From contig MEHQ01004022.1 of NCBI GenBank assembly GCA_008828725.1, positions 794,523 through 858,522 on the forward strand: a DNA stretch of 64,000 bases. Direction: 5' to 3'. A program made the position numbers and the translations under genes. Below the pieces are notes generated by a model that worked only from the letters and a program-made list of their open reading frames with translations, had not been told where the DNA came from and did not search any database. Positions 1-29,425 of this stretch are shown piece by piece. The number at the start of each line of letters is the position of its first letter. The first letter of the stretch is position 1. The stretch comes from Saccharina japonica. Its lineage: Eukaryota > Sar > Phaeophyceae > Laminariales > Laminariaceae.

Positions 1-77
1 GGTGTTTATAGTAAAGGACAGAGTGGTATACATATATGTATAGCGATGGGGTAGAAAACAATGTGCACACATCGAAC

Positions 78-1015
78 GGATGGCCTAGGTCTTTCAGGGC
101 AGAGATATTCCTAATCTGTATGATCTGCAGCACGCGACAGATGTTAAAAATCTGATATTTAAGAATTTGAGACTGAGATTTGGGGGGGGGGGAATAAAAA
201 ATGCGAGCTCTTTGTACTGAAAATAGTGTGGAACACACCCTGTCTTACATAAGAATGGATTAAAGTCTGGCCAAAAATAAGAGATTCTTAACATCTACCG
301 CGTACTGTATCTCATGGTGCTGAGTGGGAGCCGTAAATTTGCATGACCTGGCACCGTGTTTACTGGGTTGGGTATGTTGCTATTAATAGTCTGATAACGG
401 CAGGATAGGATCTAGACAATCTTATCTGTAGATGATCTGTCTCCGATGGTGATCTAGATCGTGATCTGTCTCCAATGATGATCTAGATCGTGATCTATCT
501 CCGATGGTGATCTAGATCGTGACCTGTCTCCGATGATGATCTAGATCGTGACCTGTCTCCGATGATCTAGATCGCGATCTGTCTCCGATGATATAGATCG
601 TGATATGTCGCCGATGATGATCTAGTCTGATGATCTAGTCTGATGATCTAGATCGCAATCTGTCTCCGATGATGATCTAGATGGCGATCTGTCTCCAACG
701 AGGATCTAGATCGTGATATGTCTCCGATGATGACCTAGATCGTGATCTGTTTCCGATGATGATCTAGATCGTGACCTGTCCGATAAGGACCTATATCATT
801 ATCTGTCTCCGATGATGATCTAGATCGTGATCTGTCTGTCCGATTATGATCTACTGTAGATCGTGGTCTGTCTCCGATGATGATCTAGATCGTGATCTGT
901 CCGATTATTTATATCTAGATCGTGATCTGTCTCCGATGATGATCTAGATCGTGACCTGTCTGATGATCTAGATCGTGATCTGTCTGATGATGATCTAGAT
1001 CGTGATCTGTTCAAT
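78..1015 (+). repeat. GATC-family element with expanded 25-30 bp satellite
   Basis: Bases 78-415 contain the dispersed-family core (gggagccgtaa...catgacctggcac...gggttgggt...aacggcagga). From about 415 to 1015 there is an irregular tandem array built from GATCTAGATCGTGATCTGTC plus tccgatgat, with roughly 20 or more units. The same core and ends occur in at least nine other places in the window. Confidence 0.8.
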
Positions 1016-1132
1016 ATGTAAAAACGCTAATCAAGGGGCGAGAGCCGCTGTGTATTCGTAGGGTACGTATCGCGGGGCGTCATTTTTTGTGTGCTTTCGG
1101 CGGCCTCCTGTGATTGGTCAGTGAGTCGATCT

Positions 1133-1212
1133 CCGTAAATATAAGGAATGTATGGGCAATAACTTAATACCCAAATAGACCTTACATTTTCGGACAGAGT
1201 GGTACCCTGTAT
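1133..1212. mobile_element. Stowaway-like MITE, degraded
   Basis: ctccgtaaatataaggaat on the left and ccttacattttcggacagagtgg on the right form imperfect inverted ends about 80 bp apart. A lone right end, ttttgggacagagtcg, occurs near 1405-1422. Confidence 0.5.
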
Positions 1213-1949
1213 AAAGGGACCTGGTACTTTCAGCAGATGGGGTGGGCGTGTCTCGCAGTTTTTTTGTTTTGTGATTTTTTCGTTGTCGGTGTCAATTTAT
1301 TTATCGTTGAAATAATCACCGGTATGGTATGATATGTACACCACTGGCCCGAAATATATGGTCAATTTTGAATAAATAGTAGTATGCAAGCGGTACTCAC
1401 ATTTTGGGACAGAGTCGTGTATGCCAAGGCATGGTGTCGGTAGCATTTTGATCAGGTTCCGCCCGACGCACCGTCACTCGGTCCAGACATCGGAATGCGC
1501 ATGAAAATAAGGCAACCGCTTGTCTGACGAATGCCTGTCGATCAAAAGAGGGAACACGCCATATCCTAAACAAAAACCCTTCTCCGAACTTGCTTGGTTG
1601 TTCTAGTGTTTCATACCCCAGCAGACAACATCTCGAAGAAAATGTCTGACCAATGAATGGACCTTGTAGCCTTTATTTTCATGCAGTTTATCATTCATGG
1701 ATATTGGTGTAACACCAATGGCCAGACCAATTAAGGCAGCTAGGTGCTCGTATAAAGGTTGTCGTGTTATACTCCAGGCATGGCTTTGGCCAAAGGACAG
1801 CCAAACTACACCCGAAGTATACGCACATAAAAAGTTTGGATGGAACCATGCAGCACCAGCACAACAAGGAGACTCCTCTTATCATGAGGTTGCAACGGGC
1901 GTGGTGCACTCGTTTCCCGCGTAGAAACCTTGCACGCCTCAGGCAGATA

Positions 1950-2125
1950 ATCTGCAGATAGATCACCGACAGATAGATCACGATCTAGATCATCTAGTTC
2001 CTCGCCTGCAGTTAGTCGTGGGAGATTGTGCCGGATCTATCTACATAGTACAGATCCAGACCGGGAAACTTGGGCTACAGTAGATCATGCGGATTATACG
2101 GGTCCCACCCGACTCCATGAGCTAC
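1950..2125 (-). repeat. GATC-family element, diverged copy
   Basis: Reverse orientation: gatagatcacgatctagatcatctag, then gtacagatccagaccgggaaac and acgggtcccacccgactccatgagc correspond to the family core. Confidence 0.6.
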
Positions 2126-5042
2126 CGGTATACCGGTATAGGCTACCGGTATACCGGTATAGGTCAGAATCGGGAATAACAAAAACCTGGCTACAGCAGT
2201 ACGAGAAAGAGCTGGGTACTACACATTGTAGATGAAGAATTTGCTGGGAATTTTCCTTGGCTCTATATATACACGTACTGCGACTATATATAGTAAAACA
2301 AAAAAAGTCGAGGAGGTGGGGGTGGTGGATGTAATATAGATACCCGCCTTGCAATACTTAAATCATGGAAGTGGGAATCGATGCTGGTATGTCCGAGATG
2401 TGCAAGGTCTGATCACTCAGGTGCGCGGATCGGGTGTTCGGTGGGTTGCCTCGCTCACGAGGAATAGTCGTAGTAGTAGTAGTAGGGTGGGGACCCAGGA
2501 AGCCATGAGGCGGTGGAAAGAGATATGATGCGTGCTACGACAGAGTTGGACACTATGTTACAGAGTTTCCTGAGGCTCCGCACTCGAGATTCATACTACT
2601 ATTTGTATGTATATATTAATAGCAAGGCAAAAAAAACGCTTTTGGAGGGAAACAAAAAGTGCTATATACGTACCCGATGAACACTCCCATGGACTGACTA
2701 TCTATTCAATAAGAAAATATTTCGACGCAAGAATGAAATTCCGACAATTTTGGGTTAAGAAGCCTTTACTAGGTCATCCAGAAAACGTTTCAGCCAAAAA
2801 AAGGTATACCATATACCTCTATCGTAGCACGCATCAGATGAAAAATGTATGTTTTTATGGGAGAAGAAGTCCAAGTCCAAGTAGAAGTGGAGTGACACAG
2901 AGAGACTTTCCCTGTTCCATCATATAGTAGGTAATTTGGGATCCTCATCATAGAACAAAAAAACTGGAACGGGAATATTTCGATCCTCGAATAAGTCTCC
3001 GTAGATCTTTGGCGGTCTCCGTAGAGCTTTGGCGGTTACACCTAAATAGTCGATCTTGACACAAGTGAACCATGAAAAAAACTTACAGCCTCCCTGCTCG
3101 CGATGTTTTCTTACTAAAAGTAGTGTATATGCCATACTCCTGTAGATCCACAACCATCCAAAACATAAATAATGTTGACGTGACAATGCAAGTAATAGCG
3201 CTATCACTGCAAACGCAGAACTTCTAAAACTCACATACAGAAACCAATCAGCTGCCTCCCTGCTGTGAAAACACCAAACCCGTGCAAATTCCAGAAGTTC
3301 AAATCCAAGCAGAAATCTAAACTGTACTGGCTTTAACTTCCAACTCCAACGTCTTCCCGGTAATTAACAAAACGTCGTCGAAACTAGAGCATCAACCCAG
3401 CAATCAGTCGAAAATTGGCATGCGAAATAGGCTCACCTGTTTCACCGCACATCGCAGTGAAATCCAATTTTTACCAGAATACCCAAAGTACCCAATCAAA
3501 ACAAACATTATCAAGTTACCTTCAAAATATTTCAAATCTTGCATCGGAACATCTCTATCCCAAGCAAACAAAAATTGCTCAAATCCAAAAACCAGAATAC
3601 CAGTGTGTTTCGGATTATCAGCCCAAAAACCCTCAATCAAAACCTCCAACATTCTGATACATACCCGTACAACCTCCGAAGCACCTCGACTCTTCGTCAG
3701 TGAGCCGTATGTAGCACAGCTAACTAACTCATGTGTCTTCCGTCTTAACCAACCACCGAACCACAGACGGTATCGATGTCTGCAGTTAAGAATGTCTTGT
3801 CTCCGTCTTTCCACCAAAACCACACAGCTCATGTATCTCGGCACTACATGTCCCGAATACCCTCAACCAACCAAGACAAAATACACGACTGAAAATGTCG
3901 AAAGCCTCGATCGTCAAGAATCGCAAACTCGACGAAATCAGTCCCTCACCTCCAACTTGTGGTATTTTTACCTTCCTTGGTACCAAAACCTCACAACATA
4001 AAACCACCAATAAAGCAAAGATAAATTACCAAAAAGCGAAATAGGAATCGCGAAAGTCCCAAAAACACGCTCACGGAGTACTCGCCATAAACAATCGGAT
4101 ACCCTACATTCGATTTCCGACAACGTGCAGCATGACGCCTCAACGTTAATCGCTCATAAACATTCCCCGAAATCATATTATCGTAAAGACACAAACGGGT
4201 TTCCAACAATAATACTGCAGTACGAGCATTTCGTCGTCGTTTTAACTCATACGTACTCATCTTGGGATTAGTTAGGCCTCTCTGTACATCCAACAGGCTT
4301 TCTCCCACTCCGGGGATGCACTCGTTACGTCCCCCGTTTTTGAGCCAAAAGTTCCTGGGTAGTTACTGAGTTGAGGAACCTCGTCAGTGAAAAAAAAACA
4401 TCCAAAAGCTGCAACGCCGCCTATCGTAGCATGCATTTTCGAAAAATCGAAAAATCGATCATATTTTTCGTTTTTCGAAGTATTGCGAACGCGATTCCCA
4501 ATTCCTAGTACTGCGTACAATACTCCCCTTATCGAGAGATACGCAGCATCTCCGTTCATGAGCTGATATCAAAACCCGTATACAACACGCGCGCGATCGA
4601 AGTACCATATGATATCACACGCAATTTGCAAAGATGAGGTTCTATACCAAACAACCATCGATCTCACAGCTTGGGGGTGTTTTGTTTTTCCTTCATGTTT
4701 TGTTTATAAACAATGTTTGTTGCCGTATATAGCCTCTTCGGTTAGAAAAAAAAAACTCGAATACGAGCGACTGAATGCGTGAGTTAGTAGCTGTCATTGA
4801 CAACCTTCAATATCCTCCCCCGCAATGGTCTGCCGGTGGGGAGTGTTATTTCGCCCCTCTAAGCCTATCGTCCTTCCTCGGTCGCTTGAGGATTGCCGCC
4901 CACTTCAATGAATACTACTGTAGCAACACATGTTCCCCAAATAGCTTATCGCCCCTCCTCCGCGTTATAAGGCGTAGTCTGGGTAGGCGATTGGATAAAC
5001 TTTGACCAGAAGCCCAACAGACCCAATTGCCTTAGCAAATGT

Positions 5043-5128
5043 CGTCGTCGGCAGGATTCGAACCTCCTGTGCGTGAAATCACAATGGGTTTCCAAGGCAT
5101 TCCCTTACCCACTCGGGCACGAGACGAC
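5043..5128 (-). tRNA. tRNA-Ser-like (anticodon GGA)
   Basis: An 86-nt type II tRNA can be folded on the minus strand. The acceptor stem GTCGTCT pairs 6 of 7 with CGACGAC. The D-arm region carries GCCCGAGTGG (A box), the anticodon loop reads TTGGAAA, the variable arm is a perfect GTGA-TT-TCAC hairpin, and GGTTCGAATCC forms the T arm (B box). There is one mismatch in the T stem and one or two in the anticodon stem, so it may be a decayed copy. No SINE body follows it. Confidence 0.6.
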
Positions 5129-5189
5129 TGACGGTTGTCGCCCCTTCTCTGTGTGAATACTAGAAGACGTAAGGCCGCCTCTCTCAGCT

Positions 5190-5770
5190 CTATTAGCTGG
5201 GCGGTTCTACTAAAAAACAAAAATGCAGACGGGGGGGCCCCTTGTAGTCCCTACCTCCCTCTACTACGTGTATTAGTAGCAGCATATGACCACCCTCCTC
5301 AACTCTACTAACTGGGCGATTCGACGAAAAATACACGAAGAGGGGCGCCCGCTTGCTCTCCTCGCCCCGATCTACTGCGTGTATCATCAGCAGCATATGA
5401 CCACCCCCCTCAACGTTATCCGTCCCGGCATTGTAGGGATGCGAGAGTCTATGGTCATATGACTACGGCCATGCACGACATGAATACCCCCCCCCCCCCC
5501 CCCCCCTCGACGTTATCAGCTGGGTGGTTCTACGAAAAAAATGCGAAGGGGTGCCCTCTGGCCCTCCTCACCCCGCTCTACTGCGTGTAATTCTCGCAGC
5601 ATATTACCCCCCCCCTCCGTGAAAACCCGGCGAGATCCGTCAAGGCATTGTAGGGACGCGAGGGGTCTATGGTCATACGGCTACGGCCATGCGTGACATG
5701 AGTACACCCCCCCCCGCCCCCCCCCACGCCCCCACTTTATTTGCTGGGCGGTTCTACGAAAACAAATTAA
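5190..5770 (+). repeat. Cluster of alternating repeats with two C-tailed copies
   Basis: The block GCTGGGCGGTTCTACGAAAA recurs near 5196, 5305, 5520 and 5745 with following ggggtgccctc and ctctactgcgtgta blocks. Between them lie two short C-tailed copies (gtcccggcattgtagggatg...catgaatac plus about 20 C, and caaggcattgtagggacgcg...catgagtacac plus C/G). Confidence 0.7.
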
Positions 5771-6639
5771 AGGGGTGTCCTCTTTGCTCTTCCCACCCCC
5801 CCATGCGGTGTAGGTGATCGAATAATTAACAGCGTAGATAGTGATGGTACACGGTGAATGGTCGGTGAATGGTACCCGCACACGGGGCGCGAAACGAGCG
5901 CGGACAGCGAGGCAACTCTGACTTGGCACATACGCCCCCAATCTACGTAGCTATCGAAACCAGTTGATCGCGGGTGGCTGTAGCCCGTGCACATCCGCTT
6001 TCTCTCAGGTGTGTTGATTAGCAGGGCAGTGCTTGCGAAAATAATAAACCTCTTGCTCGAGGGATACCCTCTTGTTGCGCTACACTGCTCATCTACGACA
6101 CCTCCTGGCTTGTGTCATCGTACCATCAATAGCACAGTGAGTCGATGCACGCGGTGGTGCCTACACACGAGATGTGAAACTCGCGTGGACAGTGGTGCAA
6201 CCGGCTGGCAACTGTGACCATCTCTCGTCGAGGGATACCCTATTTTTCTGCTTTCGTCCCTTTTAGAACTGCAGTCCCGTTTGGGGACTTGTTGCTTGGC
6301 ATTAGTGCCAAATATATGCTCCTGCACAGTGCAGTACTAAAAGGCTCAACACCTCCACCCCCCCCTCCTCTACAGCTGTGCAGATGAATAGGCGTATGTC
6401 CCAGCAGTGACCGTACCAGCAACATCACACGGTGGCACCCATACGTCATCACGGTGACACGAGACACGCGCGCGGGCACCACAACTGTAAGCGCGTCGGT
6501 AACCGCCCCGTCAGTCACGGGGAGAACGAAGCCTCTTCTCTCTACGAAAACCTATTTTGTGGGCAGGTAAACTCCGCTCGTGGGTCCAAGAGCAGTGTCT
6601 ATCACGAGCTTCAACATTGGTCACTCATGAGCGTTCGAC

Positions 6640-6950
6640 GACTCGGACAGATCATCGACTTCTGCTTGATGACCTAGATATTTCAAGGTAGATCGATTAA
6701 TGATCTGTAGGATCTAGCTCCATGTTTCCGGGTGGGAGCCGTATATATAATCTGCATGACTTACTACTGTAGTGCAAGTCTCCTGAGATATATCTGTACG
6801 TATGCAGACCCTGCACAGCACTCCATTAAGGGAGATTAGGAGCTCGATTATCTAGATTGATCTGGATTATCTAGATCGATTTAGATGATCTAGATCGATT
6901 TGGATGATCTAGATCGATTTAGATGATCTAGATCGTGAGCTGCCCCCGAG
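6640..6950 (+). repeat. GATC-family dispersed element
   Basis: Begins near cggacagatcatcgac and contains the shared core (catgtttccgggtgggagccgta, tctgcatgac, cagaccctgcacagc). It ends in an array of about 18 bp units, GATCTAGATCGATTTA. Same family as 78-1015. Confidence 0.7.
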
Positions 6951-7035
6951 GTCCGAGGTGTGAAAACATCCCCAGAAAAAAAAAGCAGAAAACCGGGGAA
7001 AACCAACCAAAACATTAAAAAAAAAACAATGCTTC

Positions 7036-23793
<16,758 letters not shown>

Positions 23794-23911
23794 CGCGATC
23801 AGTTGGCTGGTGCACGGGTCCCTGTGAATAACATCAACACGGCATAAGGTTACATGTAGATATTTACGTGTAAGGAGAGAGGAGGGTGCAGCGACGGCTT
23901 ATCAAGGTGGA

Positions 23912-24029
23912 CTAGTACGGAGGGCCATAGTAAATAGGGCCAAATATTGTTAGTAAAAATCGGTAAACATGTAGGTTTTAGTATGTACCGTACCAGGTAG
24001 GTCCTATTTACTATGGTCCTCCGTAATAG
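23912..24029. mobile_element. MITE with ATTACGGGGGACCATAG ends
   Basis: gtacggagggccatagtaaa and tttactatggtcctccgtaatag are inverted ends. The interior taggttttagtatgtaccg matches the family. It lies just upstream of gene 1. Confidence 0.75.
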
Positions 24030-24309
24030 ATTGATGTTAAAACCCTTTTAGGCATGCGGCTTATTAGGACTGCACTCCCCTTGTGAGGACAAAACACTTG
24101 AAATTAGAGGTAGATTTAGCTATATATACAATGCGATACTAAAAGGGTTAAGCCGTAGCCCCTCTAGGGCTGCAATAATCCTGTTGTGGGAACAAAACAC
24201 TTGGAATTAGAGTCAGATTTAGGTTTATATTGGAATTAGAGTCCAGTACTAAAAGAGTTAAACCGGAAGTGGGTATGGTACACGATCGACTTTGATTCTT
24301 GCACAGGTT

Positions 24310-24613
24310 TCGCACATCTCGGGACAGATCAGATATATCATATTCCCACTTATATTATGTAGATATTGCAGGCCAGATGAATTCCTGATCCGTATGATCT
24401 GTATGATCCTGTATGATCTGTACGATCTAGCTCATATTGCCGGGTGGAAGCCGTATAATCTGCATGATCTGGCACGTGTTCCCCGGGTTGGGTCTACCTG
24501 TACTATGCAGATCCTGCACGACATATCATTCGTAACGGTAGGTGAATATCTAGATGATTTATAGATGATCTATAGATGATCTATGGATGATCTAGATCAT
24601 GATCTGTCCGATG
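24310..24613 (+). repeat. GATC-family dispersed element
   Basis: Starts near gggacagatcagatatatc, contains the core (cattgccgggtggaagccgtataatctgcatgatctggcac, cagatcctgcacgacatatc) and ends tagatcatgatctgtccg. The ends form a short imperfect inverted repeat. Confidence 0.75.
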
Positions 24614-24991
24614 CCATGACAGTTTTTTTTTTTGTGTCTTGTGTGGCATGTTCGCCTCTTCCTGGGGATACGTACACATACATACGATGAACGACCGATG
24701 TTGAAGCTTACGCTGCAAATCGAAGAAAAGTCGGCTGACGGCCTATGATTAATAGTACTACTGTAGTATTAATAGTGTTGGCCCATCAAGGCTCATTTCG
24801 ACTTACTCGTATCACATGTGCCCTACCCGCGCCCCCCCCCCGCCCCTGCACAAAGCGGGCCAACAGATACTTGTGGAGACATTAAACAGTAAAGCAAACC
24901 CCACGAGGTTTCGACAAACTCTCATTTCGGTTCGCCTAATGGTCTGTTACGTTGTTCAACGTCTCCACAAGTGTTTTTTACGCCCACATCA

Positions 24992-25440
24992 TGCAGGTGG
25001 GGGGGGGGGGGGTGTACTCATGTCGTGCACGGCCGTAGTCATATGACCATAGACCCTCGCATCCCTACAATGCCGGGACGGAGCACGTTGGGTTTTCACC
25101 AACCAGGCAGACATTGCTTGCACCAAGCGCGAAACGCCGTGGGGTATTGGGCGAGTCGCATGGAGGGTGAGCTGCATCCTGCTAAGAACCGCCTCTGAGG
25201 CGGACTTGCATATGGACGACAGCTTCAATGAGTTCATTTAATTTCTGGTGTGGCCACTTCCGGAGACAGCAATGGGTTTTACTATGTAACTGCCTCGCGG
25301 ACGCCTTACCATATTAACACTACGTGATACGACCATTCCCCTTGTGCGGAGCAAAGGCTCTCCACCCCGCACAAATGGTCTACTCGACCGCCAGCCTTGG
25401 TGACCGTCAAAAAAAAAAAAAAAGAACGACACCCTGGTTG
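24992..25440 (-). repeat. C-tailed dispersed repeat, long copy
   Basis: On the minus strand a repeat of about 450 bp runs from the ACAACCAGGGTGTC region through a T-run, GTGCGGGGTGGAGAGCC, AAGTGGCCACACCAGAAA, CTCACCCTCCATGCGAC, GTCCCGGCATTGTAGGGATG and CACGACATGAGTACAC, and ends in about 12 C. Blocks occur in the same order in the 19.47-19.93 kb copy. Part of it is open in a frame reading THATRPIPHGVSRL-like residues that is also open in other copies. Confidence 0.75.
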
Positions 25441-25580
25441 TCTACAGTAGCTCACGCAGCGAGTGGCGTGTTTTACAGCGTCGTTGCCAACCGACGCCAA
25501 CCCAACCTATAAATAAATTTATCATATATTTATGGGGCAGGGGGGGGGGGGGGGGGTCCCAGCCACCTGTGACACTACAC

Positions 25581-25702
25581 TATTACGGGGGACCATAGTA
25601 AACACTAGTAAATAGGACCAACTTCAGTTTTAGTAAAAATAGGGAAACACATAGGTTTTTGTGTGTACCGTAGGTTCTATTTACTGTAGTCCCCCGTAAT
25701 AG
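25581..25702. mobile_element. MITE with ATTACGGGGGACCATAG ends
   Basis: tattacgggggaccatagta and tactgtagtcccccgtaatag are inverted ends. The copy has an extra aaacactag in the left arm. Confidence 0.75.
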
Positions 25703-25854
25703 CTAGTGTGGGGAGTTCCATGATGCGAAGGCTGTCCGTCAATGGGGGCAATAGGAGTGCAGTTAATCACCGCATTGCTTTTTTTTTTGGTAAATTGGCG
25801 GATGGTAAACATGACAGGTCTGTAATGTTACTATTCTTATTCTTGCCATCCTTA

Positions 25855-26030
25855 ACATTGTGTAACATGGAATAGCTTCAGCATTGACACTCATAAGCAC
25901 CCACCCCGAAAGAAGAAACCCACGGGAACAAAAGGAGCCCTACGTATGCACAAAGTATTGTTGTGTTTGCCATTTCTAGAACAATGCGCAGCGTAAGCCC
26001 CAACGTTCATCACTCATAAACATCCCCCTT
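25855..26030. repeat. Dispersed repeat with acaatgcgcagcgt and acactcataa blocks
   Basis: Copies of gacaacgtgcagcatga...caacgttgatcactcataa...cattccccgaaa lie near 4120-4175, 16838-16890 and twice here (25870-25930 and 25980-26030). They are sometimes followed by agcagaaaaccacggaaacc. No ends were resolved. Confidence 0.5.
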
Positions 26031-29000
26031 TTTTTCATTAGCTACGCAGGCTTCGTATAGGTCCAGATTGGAGTGCAGCACGGGGACTATCGTACTGCTG
26101 CGTGCCATTCCCGCCTGATATATTCTGCTCCTTTAGGGCACACGTCAAATATTGGTCAAATAAATATTGACGTTATTTTGTTTTTAGCTGAGTTCCCACG
26201 GAACTTTCCATGGGTTCCCGTGATATCCCGCGGGATCCCGAGGGAGCTCGTGGGATTTCCATGGTGGGACGCCTCACTGGAGCCGACGTTATTTTTGCGT
26301 TATCCCCCGGGATACCGTGGAAAATCCCAATCGTTCCCGCGGGATCCCACGGGCAAACCCACGGGATTCCACGTAAAGAACCACCGCAAATCCCACTATT
26401 CCACGTAAAGAACCACCACAAATCTCACTACCGTACAATCCGTTGAAACACAATACGTCGACAAAACACGTTGGTTGAGCTACTACCGTATCGTGCTACG
26501 AACGCTTTTGAACTCGGCGAGCGTCTTGCTGAGCCTTGGACGTGAAGCATCGCGTGTCAGACTTCAGTACAGCCGACGAAAACAATTGCCACATGTCACC
26601 AATTAAGAAAACGAGCAATAAGAGAGGCATGCTGAGGATCACAGGAAACGAAAATAATCGGCAGTCGTTATACCGAAGTTAGCGTAGATCGCACCCATTC
26701 TCCAATAAGAAATCTAGCCTGGACCAGTTGTTCTGTGGCTTACTTCAGTACGAGTAGGTGTCCGGTATTGGTCTATCAGGTATTACATTACGCTACGAGT
26801 ACGAGTGAGTACGAATGTTTACCATACGTACAGTAGACTACATGTGCTAAATATGTTTTTGCACTCATCACTCGTGAAAACGACAAAAAAAAAAAGTCAG
26901 CGAGACCGAGAATTTCGTCGAAACTTGTCATGTGCAAAAACCTTTTTTGCATCGCGAGTGCTATATATATATACCCGTACCGAGCGTTTGTGGGTAACCT
27001 CGTGCTTGCATATCACCCTGATACGTACTCGTATGATACCAGGTACGATGTATAACGAATGATGTTTCCGGCTTCGGATCGTTGAGTGAAATATGTTCTA
27101 TCGGGGGGAGGGAGGGGGTTGTGCCACGGGCACCGGCGGGGATGATCGTTGTCAAGCGCACTCGTCGTTTACCGGTATTATACCGGCATAATGGTACTCG
27201 TATCATGCACTGGTATCTACAATGTATCTGCTGTGCTGTAAGAAAGGGCTTGGCCGTCGCATGCGATGAGCGCCTATATTACGTAAAGTTCGAGTAGAGA
27301 GAAGATATACGTACACTTCGTACCTGGTACCCGGTACTTACTGCTGTACCGTACACCGCAGTCCACCAGCCGAACTACAAGGTCACTGTCGATGTATTGT
27401 ATGTAATCACTCGTAGACTCGTAGGCTGCTTCGCAATACCGACTCGTCTGTACGATACCTATTATGCGTGATCCGCTTGGGCCGGTTCAACCGTACGATA
27501 ATGATCCTGCATTGAGCGTCCCTACGAGTACGAGTATAACATTGTGCGTACATATGATACAAGTAGTACATGCCCGCGTACCTGCAAACTATAGTTATTA
27601 TGCTCGAGCTCGCGGGGGGCTGCCTATTGGCCTCGGCTCACCCGCAGCGCGGGTGCTCGTACTCGTAGCACACGAATGTGCAAGAGGGTAGGCTATCTCG
27701 TATTTGTTTCGACTACGTACAGCAGTACCTCGTCGTGGATTTCAAGTTCGACTCGTATCTCGTGGATTTCATGCACACCAGGAGGATATACTCGTACTTC
27801 ATACGAATCGCTCGAGGTATCCGGTACTTAAACACACCTCTTCTCGAAGTTCGACGAAGCTGCGAGTGTTGAACAAGCGCGTACACACACCTCTATTTTG
27901 CCAGGAGCCTGATGATGGGTAGTAGAGCGAAGAACACGGCAGGCTGGGATGTCACGGCCAAACAGGCAATATCGGTAGCAGCAGGAGAAAAGCTCCAAGC
28001 TTCGTATTATATGAGTTTGACGATGTAGTGGTGTCTACGTTTGGAGACAGAACGAACCGTTCGGATCGCTCACTCACTCACCCACACAGCAAGTCGGGCT
28101 GTACGACGTCTGTACTGGCTCTAGTACGAACAGCAGCGGGGCTTATACACTACGACATCGTTTTAGGCGGTGCATTCGTGGGTATCCTAATTTCCACGCT
28201 GTTATGCCCTGCCGTGTGATGACGATCCTGTCGCATGTAACCGTATATATATATGCGTCATGACGCTGTCGACCTGTAACCGTATGTAACTGTTTTTTTG
28301 TTTGTAACCTGTTGTAACTGCCATTTTTCCTTTTTCATGATGATGATGGCCAGTATATGCCGAAACCCAGACGAGGAAAACAACGCTGCACGCAGCTACT
28401 GGCGGTGGTTATACTACGCACGGCCTGGCTGTGGTACTACGTAGTACGTAGTTCGCGTAACCAGGCCATCTTTCAGTACGAGTGCGACTACAGTATAGTA
28501 ACTGCTGTACCGTACAACTACAGTACTCTGCCAGATGCTTCGGTTCTCGGTACCTGCTCGTACGTATACTTACTTTGTTTCTCGCCTTATACGAGTTTTT
28601 CATGTTTGTTGTTCTGAGTCGATGGTCCCGGGGTCCTTAAAAAAGGAACGTGTACGTATACAGTACCATCTCTACCGTGTGTGACCGCGTGTTAAGGGAT
28701 TTAGAGAGAATCACCACACCACCGGATCGACCGGTTTACATGACATGTACGTAGAGTCATGCACGACATCAGATCAGCATTATTATTCTTAGTGAGTGTA
28801 TAGCGCACACCGCACACCGCACACGTCGCAGAATCCGCAGGAGGTAGGTTACGACTGCTTTATTTACAAAAAAAGTGTTTTTATCAAATGTACAAAACAC
28901 GTGAGCTGTGAGTACTACCGATTGAACGGTTGAAACTCAAACTTTGTAAGCTGCGTGATACGTTAGACACGTTCAATGGGCGTGAAGGTATTGTCAGGAT

Positions 29001-29314
29001 TCTCGTTCTCATCAAGTGTGAAACGGTACGTACATACAACGGTTACACCTACAAATTAATAATATTATCTACGCCAGCTGGGACTTCGACCAAATTGGCT
29101 AATTGTTCGACGAGCGTGTCTGACTTATCACGCAGCTTGCAAAGTTGAGGTTCAACCATTCAATTGGTCATACTCACAGCTGAAGTTTTTTTGTTCAATT
29201 TTATACGTATAAAAAATGCAAATTGTTTTGGCAGTACTGTACGGTATACACCGTACACAGATTGTCGCAAGCTGCACTTGATACACCGATCTCGCGCTCT
29301 TTTTTTTGGTCTGA

Positions 29315-29425
29315 TTGGCTTATACTTAGGGTTAGGGTTAGTCTGATTGGCTTAGAGTTAGGGTTAGTCTGACTGGCTTAGGGTTAGGGTTAGTCTGATT
29401 GGCCCTAGGGTTAGGGTTGTTACTA
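29315..29425. repeat. Telomere-like TTAGGG minisatellite
   Basis: About four units of ctgattggctta-gggttagggttagt. TTAGGG pairs alternate with a constant 12-bp spacer. Interstitial, between the two kinase genes. Confidence 0.75.

Larger units (their letters stand above)
1..7035. other. Intergenic region downstream of gene 1
   Basis: No protein gene is supported here. It contains the GATC-type satellite (about 80-1015), Stowaway-like ends near 1130-1210 and 1400-1420, a GATC-family copy near 1950-2125, a tRNA-Ser, a repeat cluster with C-tailed copies at 5190-5770 and another GATC-family copy at 6640-6950. Overlapping open frames at 3404-4308 on both strands have no recognisable domain or clear splice partners. 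I see nothing interpretable at 2170-3400 or 4310-5040 beyond short A-rich runs. Confidence 0.6.

Noticed and set aside
415-1015. CRISPR-like array
   Set aside because: Units are irregular and contiguous with no unique spacers. The setting is eukaryotic and the array belongs to a dispersed repeat family.
3404-4308. Overlapping open frames of 105-193 codons on both strands
   Set aside because: No domain, no convincing splice sites and openness on both strands. The segment also contains a dispersed repeat block at about 4120-4175.
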